From Euborellia annulipes (taxonomy: Eukaryota > Arthropoda > Insecta > Dermaptera > Anisolabididae), in assembly GCA_023213315.1 (NCBI GenBank), contig JAKCPI010005554.1, positions 124,001-188,000 on the forward strand: a stretch of DNA of 64,000 nucleotides, in the 5' to 3' direction. The position numbers and the translations under genes were made by a program. The notes under the pieces were generated by a model. It searched no databases. It saw only the letters and a list, made by a program, of their open reading frames with translations, and was not told where the DNA came from. Each line of letters opens with the position of its first letter. Position 1 is the stretch's first letter. Below are positions 1-10,062 of this stretch, piece by piece.

Positions 1-17
1 CTACGCCACTGACTAAA

Positions 18-143
18 CCCACATAGCACTGCAACCAAAAATCGGACATTTCGACGCCGCAGGGACGTTCTGCGATGTCCCAAAGTTGCAGCATCGTCCC
101 TTCGACGTCTAAATGTCCGCTTTTGGTTGCAGTGCTATGTGGG
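18..143. mobile_element. Palindromic MITE with CCCACATAGCACTGCAACC ends
   Basis: A 126-bp foldback unit. The left end (18-52) reads CCCACATAGCACTGCAACC and the right end (111-143) is its close inverse complement, including the AAATGTCC/GGACATTT segment. The middle also folds, pairing GGGACG-type blocks. There is no coding capacity. It is a non-autonomous DNA element; no target duplication is clear, so the superfamily is not assigned. Confidence 0.75.
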
Positions 144-159
144 AATGTTGCTACTTAGA

Positions 160-787
160 GATTTATTTTTTTTTATTGTATAAAATGGAACATCTATTTT
201 TTATTATAACAAACAAAATACAATAAATAATACAAAACAAAAATAAATATTCAAAACTAGTGTTGAATAAATTCACTACCTTAATATTAAATACACTCAA
301 AATAAAAGCCATAAAAGTTAAAAATTTATTGGACCATTGATTTGTTGGCCGGTTAATTAAGTATCTATGTTGTATGTTGTTAAGCATCGTTTCCCAACCT
401 TTTCACTCTTATAGAACCCTTGTGACAATGTTCAACCCCATCGTCCATATAACAATATTTTTTCATATTTTTACTAATGATTCGTTTTATAAAAAAACAT
501 TGAGAAAGGAACCCCAATTTGTTATTTTTCTTTTAAATAAATAAAAATTATTGATGGACGGATTAACGTTATATTTAGTTGCGTACAGTCAGTATTACTA
601 TTACTATTACTCAGGCTGAATCATTTTCTGGATAGACATTTGTTTATCGAAAATTAGACCACGAATTCAACATTTAAAAACAGGCGTAAATTTCACATTA
701 ATATTTACCAGAAATATATAAAATTATTATTATTATTATTGAATTTTTCGATTAAAATTATTGTATATGTATTTGGGTTAAATTTAT
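160..787. other. AT-rich stretch, no feature recognised
   Basis: AT-rich sequence with a short TATTAC microsatellite near 590-612. I see no gene, RNA or classifiable repeat. Confidence 0.5.
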
Positions 788-790
788 TTA

Positions 791-1049
791 GAGCCGGTTG
801 CTTCAGTTCTAGTCAGCTAGCAAACTTATCCGACCGATAGCAAATCATCGATATAGTAAACAAGAACACGCCTAACCTTCCAGTTAAAAAAATGAGTTTT
901 TCACATATAATTAGCTATCTGAGGTATAAGGGAAGTTTTGAGAAGTTAGAAACTTCATAAATAAAGGCAATATTTATAAACATTATTGTAAATTTAAGTT
1001 TAAATTAATTAAATTAAAATATTTTAATTAGAAATGAAGCAACCGGCCC
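791..1049. mobile_element. PIF/Harbinger-type MITE, copy 1 (259 bp)
   Basis: Terminal inverted repeats GAGCCGGTTGCTTCA and TGAAGCAACCGGCCC are flanked by a TTA duplication (788-790 and 1050-1052), which is typical of PIF/Harbinger. The interior is AT-rich and non-coding. Two related copies lie at 26108-26533 and 41820-42287, sharing the internal block AGTAAACAAGAACACGC. This copy is internally deleted relative to the 468-bp copy at 41820. Confidence 0.85.
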
Positions 1050-1052
1050 TTA

Positions 1053-1718
1053 GAAATATTTCATTTGATTACAATATCTTTAAGATAAGATTTTTAGAAA
1101 TTAAGAGTTACTTTTTTTTGACGGCAAATGTATATTAATCTAAGAAAGTGTTACTATCACGATTAAAGTCGATGTAAAGATCTTTTTTTGAGTTTGCTCA
1201 AATGTCTATGTTGATTGTTGACCGATAACTGAATATCCCCTTCCCTTCATATAAAACTTATTTGATAGTTAAACATTATTTTTTTTATCCTTTTACGCCA
1301 AAAAAGTTTATAACAAGTATATTTTTTCACATCATTAAGATATATTTTTCTGGGAAAATATTATAAGATTTTTTTCGATTATGATTTTTTAATTTTTCAT
1401 GGTTGCTTTGTTTTATATTTTTATATTTGTGAAATTCTTCATAAAATCTTTGATAAAAACTATGAAAAAAATTTTATTCTTTTAGATAATTTGAGTGCAA
1501 CTTGGCACATCGAAATTTCCAGTTAATGCAGTTAATGCAATTCGCGATATGTAACTAATATAATATTATCGGGTCTATTAATCATGCGGGAAGATTTAGC
1601 AGAAGGCACCCCCCCCACTTGAACTCTATTCTGATGAATATTCGAGTGTAAGAATCTCCTGAAAGGTACATTTAAAAAAATGCAAAATTAAAACTGTTAA
1701 ATTAAAACATTAATTTTC
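1053..1718. other. AT-rich stretch with a C-run, no gene
   Basis: Mostly low-complexity AT sequence. It includes a tandem CAGTTAATG duplication near 1520 and a C8 run near 1609. Nothing is classifiable. Confidence 0.45.
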
Positions 1719-2175
1719 ACTTTCTCTTATCTATATATATAATATATAGAGAGAAAGTAGTGGATTCATGTCAAAAATTCGATGTTTAGATTTTGTTTGA
1801 TGACTCTGGGCCCAAAAACGTGGGTCTCGCAAATTGGTCTGCCTGTGAACAAAATTGCTCAAGAACGAAAAGAGCTAGGAGGTTCCAATTTTATATTTAA
1901 GTTACGTACCCCACTGGGATGTAACAGGAAGCTTTTGAACAAAATCGGCAAAAAAGTACTGATGCACTTTTTTTTTTCTCAAATTTAGCTCCAACGATTT
2001 TGATTAAAATTCATAAATCATTTATTTTTTTTAGATGCTCTTTAAAATGAATGTTCTCATTTTGCCCTTGAAATATTTTGAGGAACACTTTACTCTTGTA
2101 CTTCATAGGAAAGCTAGGATAAATGGTTGCCATGGTAACAGAATATAAATATTTTCCCAAGTTATAAGCATGTGA
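1719..2175 (+). repeat. Family A repeat, copy a (3' truncated)
   Basis: Starts with the ACTTTCTCTTA end followed by a TATATA hairpin and AGAGAGAAAGTA, then GGATTCATGTCAAAAATTCG. It continues through the diagnostic blocks AAGAACGAAAAGAGCTAGG, CGATTTTGATTAAAATTCAT and TTGCCATGGTAACA. It stops before the hairpin end containing CTGGTGTGAC. The 68-aa and 70-aa open frames inside are incidental. Confidence 0.8.
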
Positions 2176-2807
2176 GATGCAGTCGTACCACAGAGCCTCC
2201 GTAATACAAATTAAACCAGCCATAAAATACCCTTAAAACTAATATATCAAATTATGGCTGTTATGTAATTAGATTAATATAAATAAAAATATTTTCATCC
2301 ATCTTGTTTTCTTTTTTATTTCAAATTCAAAAATTAATAAATACAAAAAGAAAATGAAATATATATATTACATTTAGCAGTATACATAGGTAAGAGAAAG
2401 TAAAAATTTAATTGAGAAAAAAAAAAGTTTAGAAAAAATTTTGTATTCCATGGAGGTAAGTTAAAGGTAGAGAAATAACCGCAGTTTTTTTCTGTCTTTC
2501 TTAGATAACGCTTCTATCTTGATTAAGATCATTTTCAGAGCTCCAGGCTTGTCGATAAGATCATATATTATCAAGGCAAATTGAATTCTCTTCTCTCCTG
2601 TAAAAATTCAGTGATAATATCATCTCAACCTCCCTGCTCAAAAAATCTTTTCATGGTTCAACTTGCGCCATTTTCATCCCTATTACCTTAGTTTATTTTA
2701 ACATTTTTATTTTTATAAATTTATTATTTGGTATAATAATATGGACCAAAGAGTTCAGAGCAAAATAGAATATTTAAAAACAGTCATTTTATCATAGAAA
2801 TCTTTTT
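2176..2807. other. AT-rich spacer, no gene
   Basis: AT-rich sequence between two family A copies. It carries a GGTAAGAGAAAGTA remnant near 2389-2402, identical to the family A terminal motif. Nothing else is recognised. Confidence 0.45.
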
Positions 2808-3641
2808 ACTTTCATTTACCTATATATATATTTAATATAGTGAAAAAGTATTGGATTCATGTCAAAAATGCGATTCCCTGTCTGAACAAAATATCTCAAG
2901 AACGAAAAGAGCGAAGAGGTTGAAATTTTATATTTAAGCCAGGTACCACTCTGGCACGTGACACGTGACTTTTGAACAAAATCGACCAAAAGTGCTAGTA
3001 CTTTACTGATGCACTTTTTTAGTTTTTTTTTTTCGATTTTGATTAAAATTCAAAAATCAATTATTTTTTAGATGTTCTTTAAAATGTATATTTTCGTTTT
3101 GGCTTTGAAATTGTTGTTCGTGCAGACTTGTTACTCTTGCACTTCATAGAAAAGATAGGAGAAATGGTTGCCATAGTAACAAAATATAAATTATAAATTT
3201 TACATCTTGAATTTTAATACATGTAAGAAACTAAATACAGTAGAGTCCCGTTAATCCGAACTAATTGGGACCGAGGGTCGTTCGGATTATCGGGAAGTTC
3301 GGATTAACCGGAATTGTAAGCTTGAATTAATTTTGATAATAAAGTCGTATTTATAACGTTGTAAACCGTGAAACTTGTCGGTGATATTTAACTCTAAATA
3401 AATATTTCATAATAATAATAATAAAATAAACTTCCTTTAATGACTAATTTTCATTTATATTCCTTTAAAAAAAAAAAAAAAAAAATCGTACGCAAAAAGA
3501 GTTCGGATTAACCGGAAGTTCGGATTAGCGAGGTTCGGATTACCGGGACTCTACTGTATATGTCGACATAAAAATCTGGTGTGACAAGCACAGAAGACAA
3601 CTACCAAAGGTAAGAGAAAGTTGTGCTATACCAGATTTTTT
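2808..3641 (+). repeat. Family A repeat, copy b, interrupted by a pogo-type MITE
   Basis: A nearly full-length copy. It has the left end ACTTTCATTTACC, the internal AAGAACGAAAAGAGC and CGATTTTGATTAAAATTC blocks, and then the right end with TGTCGACATAAAAATCTGG and GGTAAGAGAAAGTTGTG. A Tigger-like MITE (3238-3556) splits it at a TA inside the sequence AAACTAAATA/TATGTCGACA. The family is therefore older than that insertion. Confidence 0.85.
3238..3556. mobile_element. Pogo/Tigger-type MITE (319 bp), TA target site
   Basis: Perfect terminal inverted repeats CAGTAGAGTCCCG and CGGGACTCTACTG are flanked by TA dinucleotides (3236-3237, 3557-3558). Subterminal copies of TTCGGATTA occur near both ends, as in pogo/Tigger elements of the Tc1/mariner superfamily. 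The interior is AT-rich with an A19-type run and has no transposase. Confidence 0.9.
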
Positions 3642-4189
3642 CAATTTTTTATACATTTACTGGACGTGATGATCAGAGCCAAGGTCCTCATTCGCAGCTA
3701 GATTATTTGACAGCATTGATCGCAATCCAAGAGCCTAAGTCCAGTCCAGGCGGACGTAGGGCTCGAGGCAAGGGTTAATTCGGCCCTCCTCGAAACCAGC
3801 CAACTTCCTAAACTAAATTTAATGATTTCAAGTGAAACATATTCACGGCGTGTAAATTCAATATTGTACTAAGGTGTAAATTTAGAATTTCCATACACTT
3901 CCTCAGAACTTGTTAATGAATGATTGTTAATTCGACCAATTATTCAAGTCTCTACAATACAATAATATTTATACATCTATTATTTATTAATTGTATATCG
4001 CATGCAGTTAATTAATTGTAATGCAAATTGTCAGAATTGAATATATACAACAAAGTTGATACAATTGATAGATAATGAAATTTGAAGAGAAGAAAGGGCA
4101 AGCAGATATGAGAATAGAGAGAAGCTCGAAGAATGGCATTCGATAATAATAATAAACTCGGTAATTGATTTATAAAACAAATAATCTCG
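3642..4189. other. Spacer, no gene recognised
   Basis: Moderate-complexity DNA around 3660-3800 (containing CCAGGCGGACGTAGGGC) grades into AT-rich sequence with a GCATGCAGTTAATTAATTG stretch near 4000. No repeat boundaries or credible exon are visible. Confidence 0.35.
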
Positions 4190-4480
4190 TTAACCGATAG
4201 GCATGCAAATACTTGACAAATAAAACTCGGATCGGAATGGAAATCTATTTCGGGTCGGCAATTAATATGACTGCGTGGCTCCTTTGTGAAGGCACACCAA
4301 TGGAAGGCCGACGTGTGTCGTGACGCAGCGTCACGACGCACCAGCAACTGCGTGAGCAATGATCGGAGTGCGTGCATCACTCAGGAGAACACCGACCCCA
4401 GACCACAGGCCCGAATCCGCTCTTACCCCTGGGTGTACGTACACCACCACGCTACACACATTCGGTTCTTGTTAATTGAT
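4190..4480. other. GC-richer island with a perfect 10-bp inverted repeat
   Basis: This block is clearly richer in G+C and CpG than its surroundings and does not match the repeats seen elsewhere here. At 4317-4337 GTCGTGACGC is followed after one base by its exact inverse complement. A 122-aa minus-strand frame (4012-4380) overlaps but reads into AT-rich sequence and has no domain. It may be a regulatory element or a fragment of a non-coding exon. Confidence 0.35.
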
Positions 4481-4641
4481 TGAATGCCAATCGACGCGAT
4501 CTAGATCAAACATTCCCCCTCCCTTTTGGTTCTTAAATAATAACTAGTCTTGTTTTAATCTTCGCCAATCATAATAAGGTAATAATTTAGGTAAGGTTTT
4601 TTTTTTTCAATTATCCGATATAGAAATTTTTTTTTTGCTTC

Positions 4642-5465
4642 ATCTTACCTATATATGTTAATTTATAGAGAGAGAAAGTATTGCAATCATGTCAAAAATT
4701 CGATGTCGAGATTTTGATGGATATACATGTTTTGGGGTTCCCTGAATCTAAAAAAGTGGTTTTCGCAACATGGTCTGTCTGTGTGTCTATGTGGGAACAA
4801 AATATCTCAAGAACAAAAAGAGCTAGGAGGTCGAAATTTTATATTTAAATTCGGTAAGCTCCTGAGGCGTAAAAATAAGCTTTTGAACAAATAGTACTAG
4901 TACTTTACTGATGAACTTTTACAGTTTTTTTTTTCGATTGTCTCAAAATTTACTCTAACGATTTTGATTAAAATTCATAAATAATATTTTTAAAAATAAG
5001 AAATTATATATAATATTTAAGATATATATATCGATATGTGACCGGGAATCGGAAATTATAATTAAATATAAATATACCCGAAAAAAAGGATCCTCAATTT
5101 GTACTCATAGTGGCACTCGAGTACAAATTGGAGGATCGGGTTCCCTACTACTTTTTCGGGTACAAATTAATAAATATTCAATTATTTTTTAGATTCTCTT
5201 TAGAATGTATATTCTCATTTTGCCCTCAAAATTGTTTGAAGCACACTTTACTTTGTGTAGTTAATAGGAAAGAGAGGAATGGTTGTCATGGTAACAAAAT
5301 ATAAATATTTTCCCATGTTTATAAATGTTATATCTTGAATTCTAACATATGGGGGGGGGGGCCAGGGAAACTAAACATATGTCGACAAAAAAAATCGGGT
5401 GTGACTGGTTGGTACCAAAGGTATGAGATAGTTGTGTGCTGTGCGACCATCACACCAGATTTTTA
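4642..5465 (+). repeat. Family A repeat, copy c, with a nested insertion
   Basis: A near-complete copy: ATCTTACCTATATATG hairpin, AGAGAGAAAGTATTG, CATGTCAAAAATTCGATG, AAAGAGCTAGGAGGTCG, TTGTCATGGTAACA, and the right end with AGTTGTGTGCTGTGCG and CACACCAGATTTTT. Its middle, near 4985-5165, is split by foreign sequence between the two halves of the ATTCATAAAT/CAATTATTTTTTAGA block. A G10 run at 5351 is private to this copy. Confidence 0.85.
5075..5162. mobile_element. Small foldback element nested in family A copy c
   Basis: A hairpin of about 88 bp: TACCCGAAAAAAAGGATCCT, CAATTTGTACTC, a short loop, GAGTACAAATTGGAGGATC, then CTTTTTCGGGTA. It lies in the insertion that interrupts copy c. It is a non-coding MITE-like unit of unassigned class. 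Confidence 0.6.
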
Positions 5466-5534
5466 CATAACAAATAATTAAAGTTAATCTACATAAATAA
5501 TGAATTTTTTGTTTGTTTTTTTTTTGATCAAAAA

Positions 5535-5632
5535 AGTAGTCAATTCAAATGAAATAAATTGTTCTCGCTTGGGACGGGAAGCGAACCCGGGACCCTAAGC
5601 ACGAGAAGCTCTCTCTGAGCCGCGGGCAGATA
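5535..5632 (-). mobile_element. tRNA-derived SINE head (same head as 51715-51885)
   Basis: Read on the minus strand this gives GCTCAGAGAGAGCTTCTCG and then GGGTTCGCTTCCC, a good pol III B box, followed by CAAGCGAGAA and CATTTGAATTGACTA. The same head and following sequence occur at 51715. The A box (GGCTCAGAGAG) is plausible. This copy is truncated downstream. Confidence 0.7.
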
Positions 5633-5681
5633 AAATCTTTTAAAATTAATAAAAGATATATTTTTCTATCAATTATTTAAT

Positions 5682-5960
5682 CTTTGATAGGAGAATTAAA
5701 TTCACAAGGTTTTCTGTTTCAATAATTTATTAATTTGATATTAACACTTTATACGTATTTCGACACCATATGTGTCATCTTCAGAAGCGAATTACATACA
5801 GTATGTATTCGCTTCTGAAGATGACACATATGGTGTCGAAATACGTATAAAGTGTTAATATCAAATTAATAAATTATTGAAACAGAAAACCTTGTGAATT
5901 TAATTCTCCTATCAAAGCATAATGTTTCAACTAGAGCCAACGGCTACCAGTTTAAAATTA
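5682..5960. mobile_element. Penelope-like foldback with paired hammerhead-like motifs
   Basis: A near-perfect 236-bp inverted repeat (5682-5917) is centred near 5800. Each arm carries CTTCTGAAGA, a GACAC/GTGTC stem, then GAAATACGTA. These are read on plus at 5812-5849 and on minus at 5750-5787. They fit a hammerhead core CTGANGA...GAAA with a degenerate stem III. It is followed by AATGTTTCAACTAGAGCC, a module shared with 28125, 30045 and 60880. There is no reverse transcriptase. The Penelope link rests on known hammerheads in those elements. Confidence 0.6.
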
Positions 5961-7079
5961 ATTATTTAATCAATATTTTACTTTATATCTTAGTATATTT
6001 TTAAAGTCTTTTCGGCATCAGAGGCTATATCAATATTAAACGAAAATGTATTTATATATTATTAACTATACAATAATCCAGACACGTTTATTTATATCAA
6101 TTGATCTTAAAAAAATTTTCATCCGACTCGCTGAGATCCGAACCTACACCCTTTGACTTTTGAGGTTATCAATATTGACATTGTCCCTGCCTTTAACCTC
6201 TCAGACTCGGAGGATGAATGTTAAAATATTAATAACGAATCCAGAAAAATATGGCTCTCGGGATCTCTAGCCTTTTCTGAACAATTTCTTTACCCCAACT
6301 TACAGGCGTGGGTACCCCTGCTAAAAGATTATTTATTACTTTTTTTCATTAATTTGTTCCTTTTTATTAAATTACTCAAATTTAAAACGATATAATGTTT
6401 AAAATAATTTGGTGTTAATAAAGTAAACTTATTATAAGGGTCTTATGTAAGTCCTGTCTGGAACTTTTCCGATGACCACCTAAACAACTTTCTTATGAAA
6501 ACAGAGAGGACTTTTGTTACTAATCTCTTGACAATAGCCCTCTACCTGACCATAAATAAGTTGTGTTGTTAATTCATAAGCAGATTGACCTTCACCAAAA
6601 TCCTCTCTCTTAGATTCTTTGGAGAGCGATAATAGGATAGGAAAGGAATAAAGGAAAGTAATTAACGACGTGCTAAGGCATTTATAAAATTGACAAACTC
6701 CCCATGTGGGAAGTAGAATTAGCAACAGCAACGGACAACATTAATCCAGAGTTAAAGAGAAAAGGGTGTGAGAACAATTATTTCCGCCTGGATATCCTAA
6801 ATTAAATGCAAATTCCACTTAATACAACTCTGTTGCATCTTAATTATTATATTTAGAAAAATAATTTTATTTCTGGAAGCCCCCAATCTGTGGCTGTGAG
6901 GTTATGAAACATATTTATATTATTAAAATTACTAAAAGGATCAAATGATTTAGCATTTTACGAAGCAAAAAAAAAAACGTTTTTGGTTTTAATCGTGGTT
7001 TATGTTAGTTAGTAATTAATAAATAGCGACAAATAGAAGAAACAATGGCCGAAACATTATATATTTTTGTATTTAATTA
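5961..7079. other. AT-rich spacer with SINE-tail fragment, no gene
   Basis: Contains a minus-strand AGTCTTTTCGGCATCAGAGG fragment near 6006-6027, which is the SINE tail seen at 51838. A minus-strand 83-aa frame at 6480-6731 has no recognisable domain. The remainder is AT-rich and unassigned. Confidence 0.45.
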
Positions 7080-7262
7080 GAAGTTAAGCGCGAATGTGTG
7101 GAGATCTTGGATTCGACTCCAGGGGGCGTAATTTTGCCCAATCAAAAGCACAAACACATCTCGCAAATTTTCTATCTTAAACGATATATTGACTGGCTAA
7201 TGAACAGTCTATCTTTTTCAAACAAAGCTCTACCTAGTTAAAATAAACCACTATTACCCAAA
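7080..7262 (+). mobile_element. tRNA-derived SINE fragment ('GACTCCAGGGGGCG' family)
   Basis: Carries the B-box-like GGATTCGACTCCAGGGGGCG followed by a tail with TTTTGCCCAATCAA, ATATTGACTGGCTAAT and AAAGCTCTACCTAGTTAAA. The tail is shared with copies at 37380-37545 (minus) and 42770-42985. The A-box half is poorly preserved. It is a non-autonomous retroposon transcribed by pol III; the partner LINE is not visible here. Confidence 0.65.
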
Positions 7263-8959
7263 AAATAAATCAAGGGGAAATTTATTAATTTGAAAGTAGT
7301 TTGATAATCCAGAACCTGCATTTTTATGAAACTAAATGTGCTTAAATTAGGGGTAGAGACACATCTTTTAAAATTTTTTTAATTTAATTTTTTAATTTAA
7401 ATTGTAGTCATCTGAGACTTGTGACTCTGTCCAACTGAAAAAATTAGCTTGATGACTTATTTCTTTCATTGATTAAAAATAACAATATGTAGCTGATAAA
7501 AACTTATTTACTTTTATGACAAAATCGACAAATATGTAACAATATTTAAGTTTGAATATTGAAAATTCTGTACAGCAAAGTTCCCATACTAACTAAAGCC
7601 TACTATGGTTCTACATGTGATTATTGTATAGAATTAAAAAAAAAGAAGGCAAGATTTATAAGATAATTTTCTAGTATTATTGTATAAAAACTATTTTATA
7701 AACTATTTGATATGTTGGGGTAGGAGGCAATCGCCCGGATTGTCAAAACTTTCACCCCCCCCCCCCCACCGAAAAATCTTCCAGCATTCCAGCTAATCTG
7801 ATAATTCGGGTTGTCAGTCCTGGAGGCACTAAATATATATACTCGCTTATTATTAACATAAAATTAAAATATTATAGGTCATTTTCATAACCAATGTCAC
7901 TTTAACACTTTAGTTAAAGCTACTTTAAGACTTTAAATGAAATTTAAAGTGAACCGTTTTCATAATCAATCGGCCATTAAAGTCGGACTAAAACTTCTAT
8001 TCATAAAAATTGAAGGAAGTTGGCACCTCTGACTAGCAAATATAATAGAAATGTAATCATAGACCTACACATCCATTAATATTTAATTGTACTAAAATAA
8101 AATTCAAATAGGAAATAATTTCACAAAAGGAGAAGAATTATTATTAATTAACATAATATGCAAATAATAAGGATAATAGAATGTAAATATTCTGCGTCAG
8201 TTGATGAGTTAAATATCAATTGTATTCACATATTTATTATTAAGTACAAATTTGAAAATAAAGACATTTTTGACATTAATCATTTATTATTATTATTTAT
8301 AATAATACAAAAGATTTTGCTAGCTAAAAAATAAACCTCGATTAATGCCAAAAATCTTTTATTATTATAATAAATATCCTAATACAATTAGTTTGAAACT
8401 AATTTTTTTTTTTAGGTGCTAGCATGGAATACAATTTTTAATGAATGGCTGAGGATTAAATTCTCTAAAATTACAAAAACTGCAAATTCAAAGGAAATCG
8501 TTGAAAAAATTTTTGATTAGAACAATTTCTAATAAAATTAAAATCTTTAAAATTATATTTTTTCTAGATGTACAGTATTATAAATTTCTATTATACATAA
8601 ATAAATAACGGTCAAAAAAAATTTAAAATATTCAAATATAATTTAATTATAATTATCCCTCCCTCACTATATGCGGTTAATCTGTACCGTACATCATATA
8701 TCTGTTAGAAACCCAAAGAAAATATCATAATTTAGTGGTTTACTAGGGGCCTTTGACCGCACTATTTCAATTCTAAAGAAGCATAGAATGAATGTTTGAA
8801 ATAGTGCTGAAAAAAGAGAGGGAGGTAATGATAAAGCTGGCTGGTTTCCTCACACATACTCCGATAGCCAGCCGATTCACCTGCTCATGTAACAAGTAAT
8901 CCATTTAAGGGGATGTTATGATGGATTTCTAATAACTGCTTAGCGTTCTTAATTAGTGA
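7263..8959. other. AT-rich stretch with minor repeat remnants
   Basis: Mostly AT-rich DNA. A C14-type run lies near 7756, in a context (GGGGTAGGAGGCAATC) resembling a hAT-MITE end. ATT microsatellites occur near 8287. A short inverted pair (TATTTCAATTCTAAAGAAG...) lies near 8760-8810. No gene is recognised. Confidence 0.4.
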
Positions 8960-9350
8960 AGTGATAGTATTAATCAAATTTGAATGAAACAAATAAAAAC
9001 TCTAGATTATATGCTTCAAATTATTTATTTACCCACTTGGCAGGAGGGGGGGGGGGGCTGCGTCTTCGGCGAGCAAATGCAAAATCTTAAAGTTTTAAAT
9101 TTTCCTCTCTGACTCCACTTCCTCTGTCTCTGGCCAATCAGCGAGAGAAAGGAACATAAAACGGAAGTCACTGACTAGCGCTTTATATATTATAGTATGA
9201 TAAAATATACTTGATGCGCGTTTTGACTTTAGTCATCATCGGAAATTAAAAGTCGAAACGAGCGTTAAATTTATTTTATAAACAAATAATTTGAAATACA
9301 TAACTTAGAGTTTTTATTTGTATCATTCAAATTTGATTGACACTATGATA
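8960..9350. mobile_element. Foldback element with hammerhead-like motifs, split by a nested repeat
   Basis: Arms 8960-9030 and 9275-9350 are inverse complements (GTGATAGTATTAATCAAATT against AATTTGATTGACACTATGAT). The inner right segment has TTTAGTCATCATCGG (minus-strand CCGATGATGACTAAA) and, on plus, AAAGTCGAAACGAGCG, matching the hammerhead CTGATGA...GAAAC pattern with substitutions. Sequence from about 9040 to 9175, beginning with a G12 run, is a nested copy of the GCTGATTGGCCAG-type repeat also seen at 60560 and 63625. Confidence 0.5.
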
Positions 9351-9679
9351 ATGTTTCAACAAAAGTTTAAATATCTTCTTAATTAAATTATTAATATTTA
9401 TATTAAATTAAATATTTTTTAAATAATATAAATATTAATAACATATACAAAGTGTTACCATAAGAACATACGTTTGTGATAGATTTTATAACCTCTTCAA
9501 AATATTTGCACTGAACATACATAATCTCTGTACAGGGACCGAAATGGCCCGGGCCCCCCTTCGGTGAAATGATTAGATTTTGTTCCTAAAAATATATATT
9601 GAATGTATGATTACCATGATCCTACATGAAGAAGAAAAAAAACTTTACAGATTTAATTTAATTGTATGTACTGTACCTG

Positions 9680-9701
9680 TAGGTTAGGTTAGGTTAGGTT
9701 G
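9680..9701 (+). repeat. Short (TTAGG)n telomere-like tract
   Basis: Four consecutive TAGGT/TTAGG units, the arthropod-type telomeric motif, followed at once by G- and C-rich runs (to about 9800). The 120-bp block between 9682 and 9801 is bounded by a 13-bp direct repeat TACTGTACCTGTA (9669-9681 and 9802-9814). The tract is too short to be a telomere. Confidence 0.6.
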
Positions 9702-9849
9702 AAGGGGGGGTCCCGAGGGGGAAACACTATGGCCCTTCCCCGGGGGGGCCCCCCCCCCCCCTAAAAGGAGATTGGGGGGGGGGTTATTTTGGGGGGTGAT
9801 CTACTGTACCTGTATATTTTAGTTTAAATATTTATTTTACAAATGTGTT

Positions 9850-10062
9850 TGTATTATTATTATTATTATGGGAATTTTTAATTATTGACCACATTTTGTA
9901 TTAATTATTTATTAAAAATATAAATATTGTACAACGTTTCGACTGCTTGAAAACGACTGCAACATAAGCAGTCGAAACTTATAATGTGTTGTAATATTTA
10001 TATTTTTAATAAATAATGAATACAAAATGTGGTCAATAATTAAAAACTCCCATAATAATAAA
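9850..10062. mobile_element. Foldback element (GACCACATTTTGTATTAAT family), copy 1
   Basis: A 213-bp inverted repeat with arms ending TTATTATGGGAATTTTTAAT and ATTAAAAACTCCCATAATAA. The centre contains CTTGAAAACGACTGC, a 7-base loop, then GCAGTCGAAAC. That is a perfect 6-bp stem followed by GAAAC, a diverged hammerhead-like layout. Related copies lie at 39330-39495 and 50740-51160. There is no coding sequence. Confidence 0.6.

Noticed and set aside
4012..4380. 122-aa minus-strand frame as a gene
   Set aside because: Half of it reads through AT-rich sequence with no domain. Composition changes mid-frame, as expected by chance.
5682..5917. Large palindrome as a replication origin or cruciform regulatory site
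   Set aside because: Related palindromes with the same flanks occur elsewhere, so a mobile foldback explains it better.
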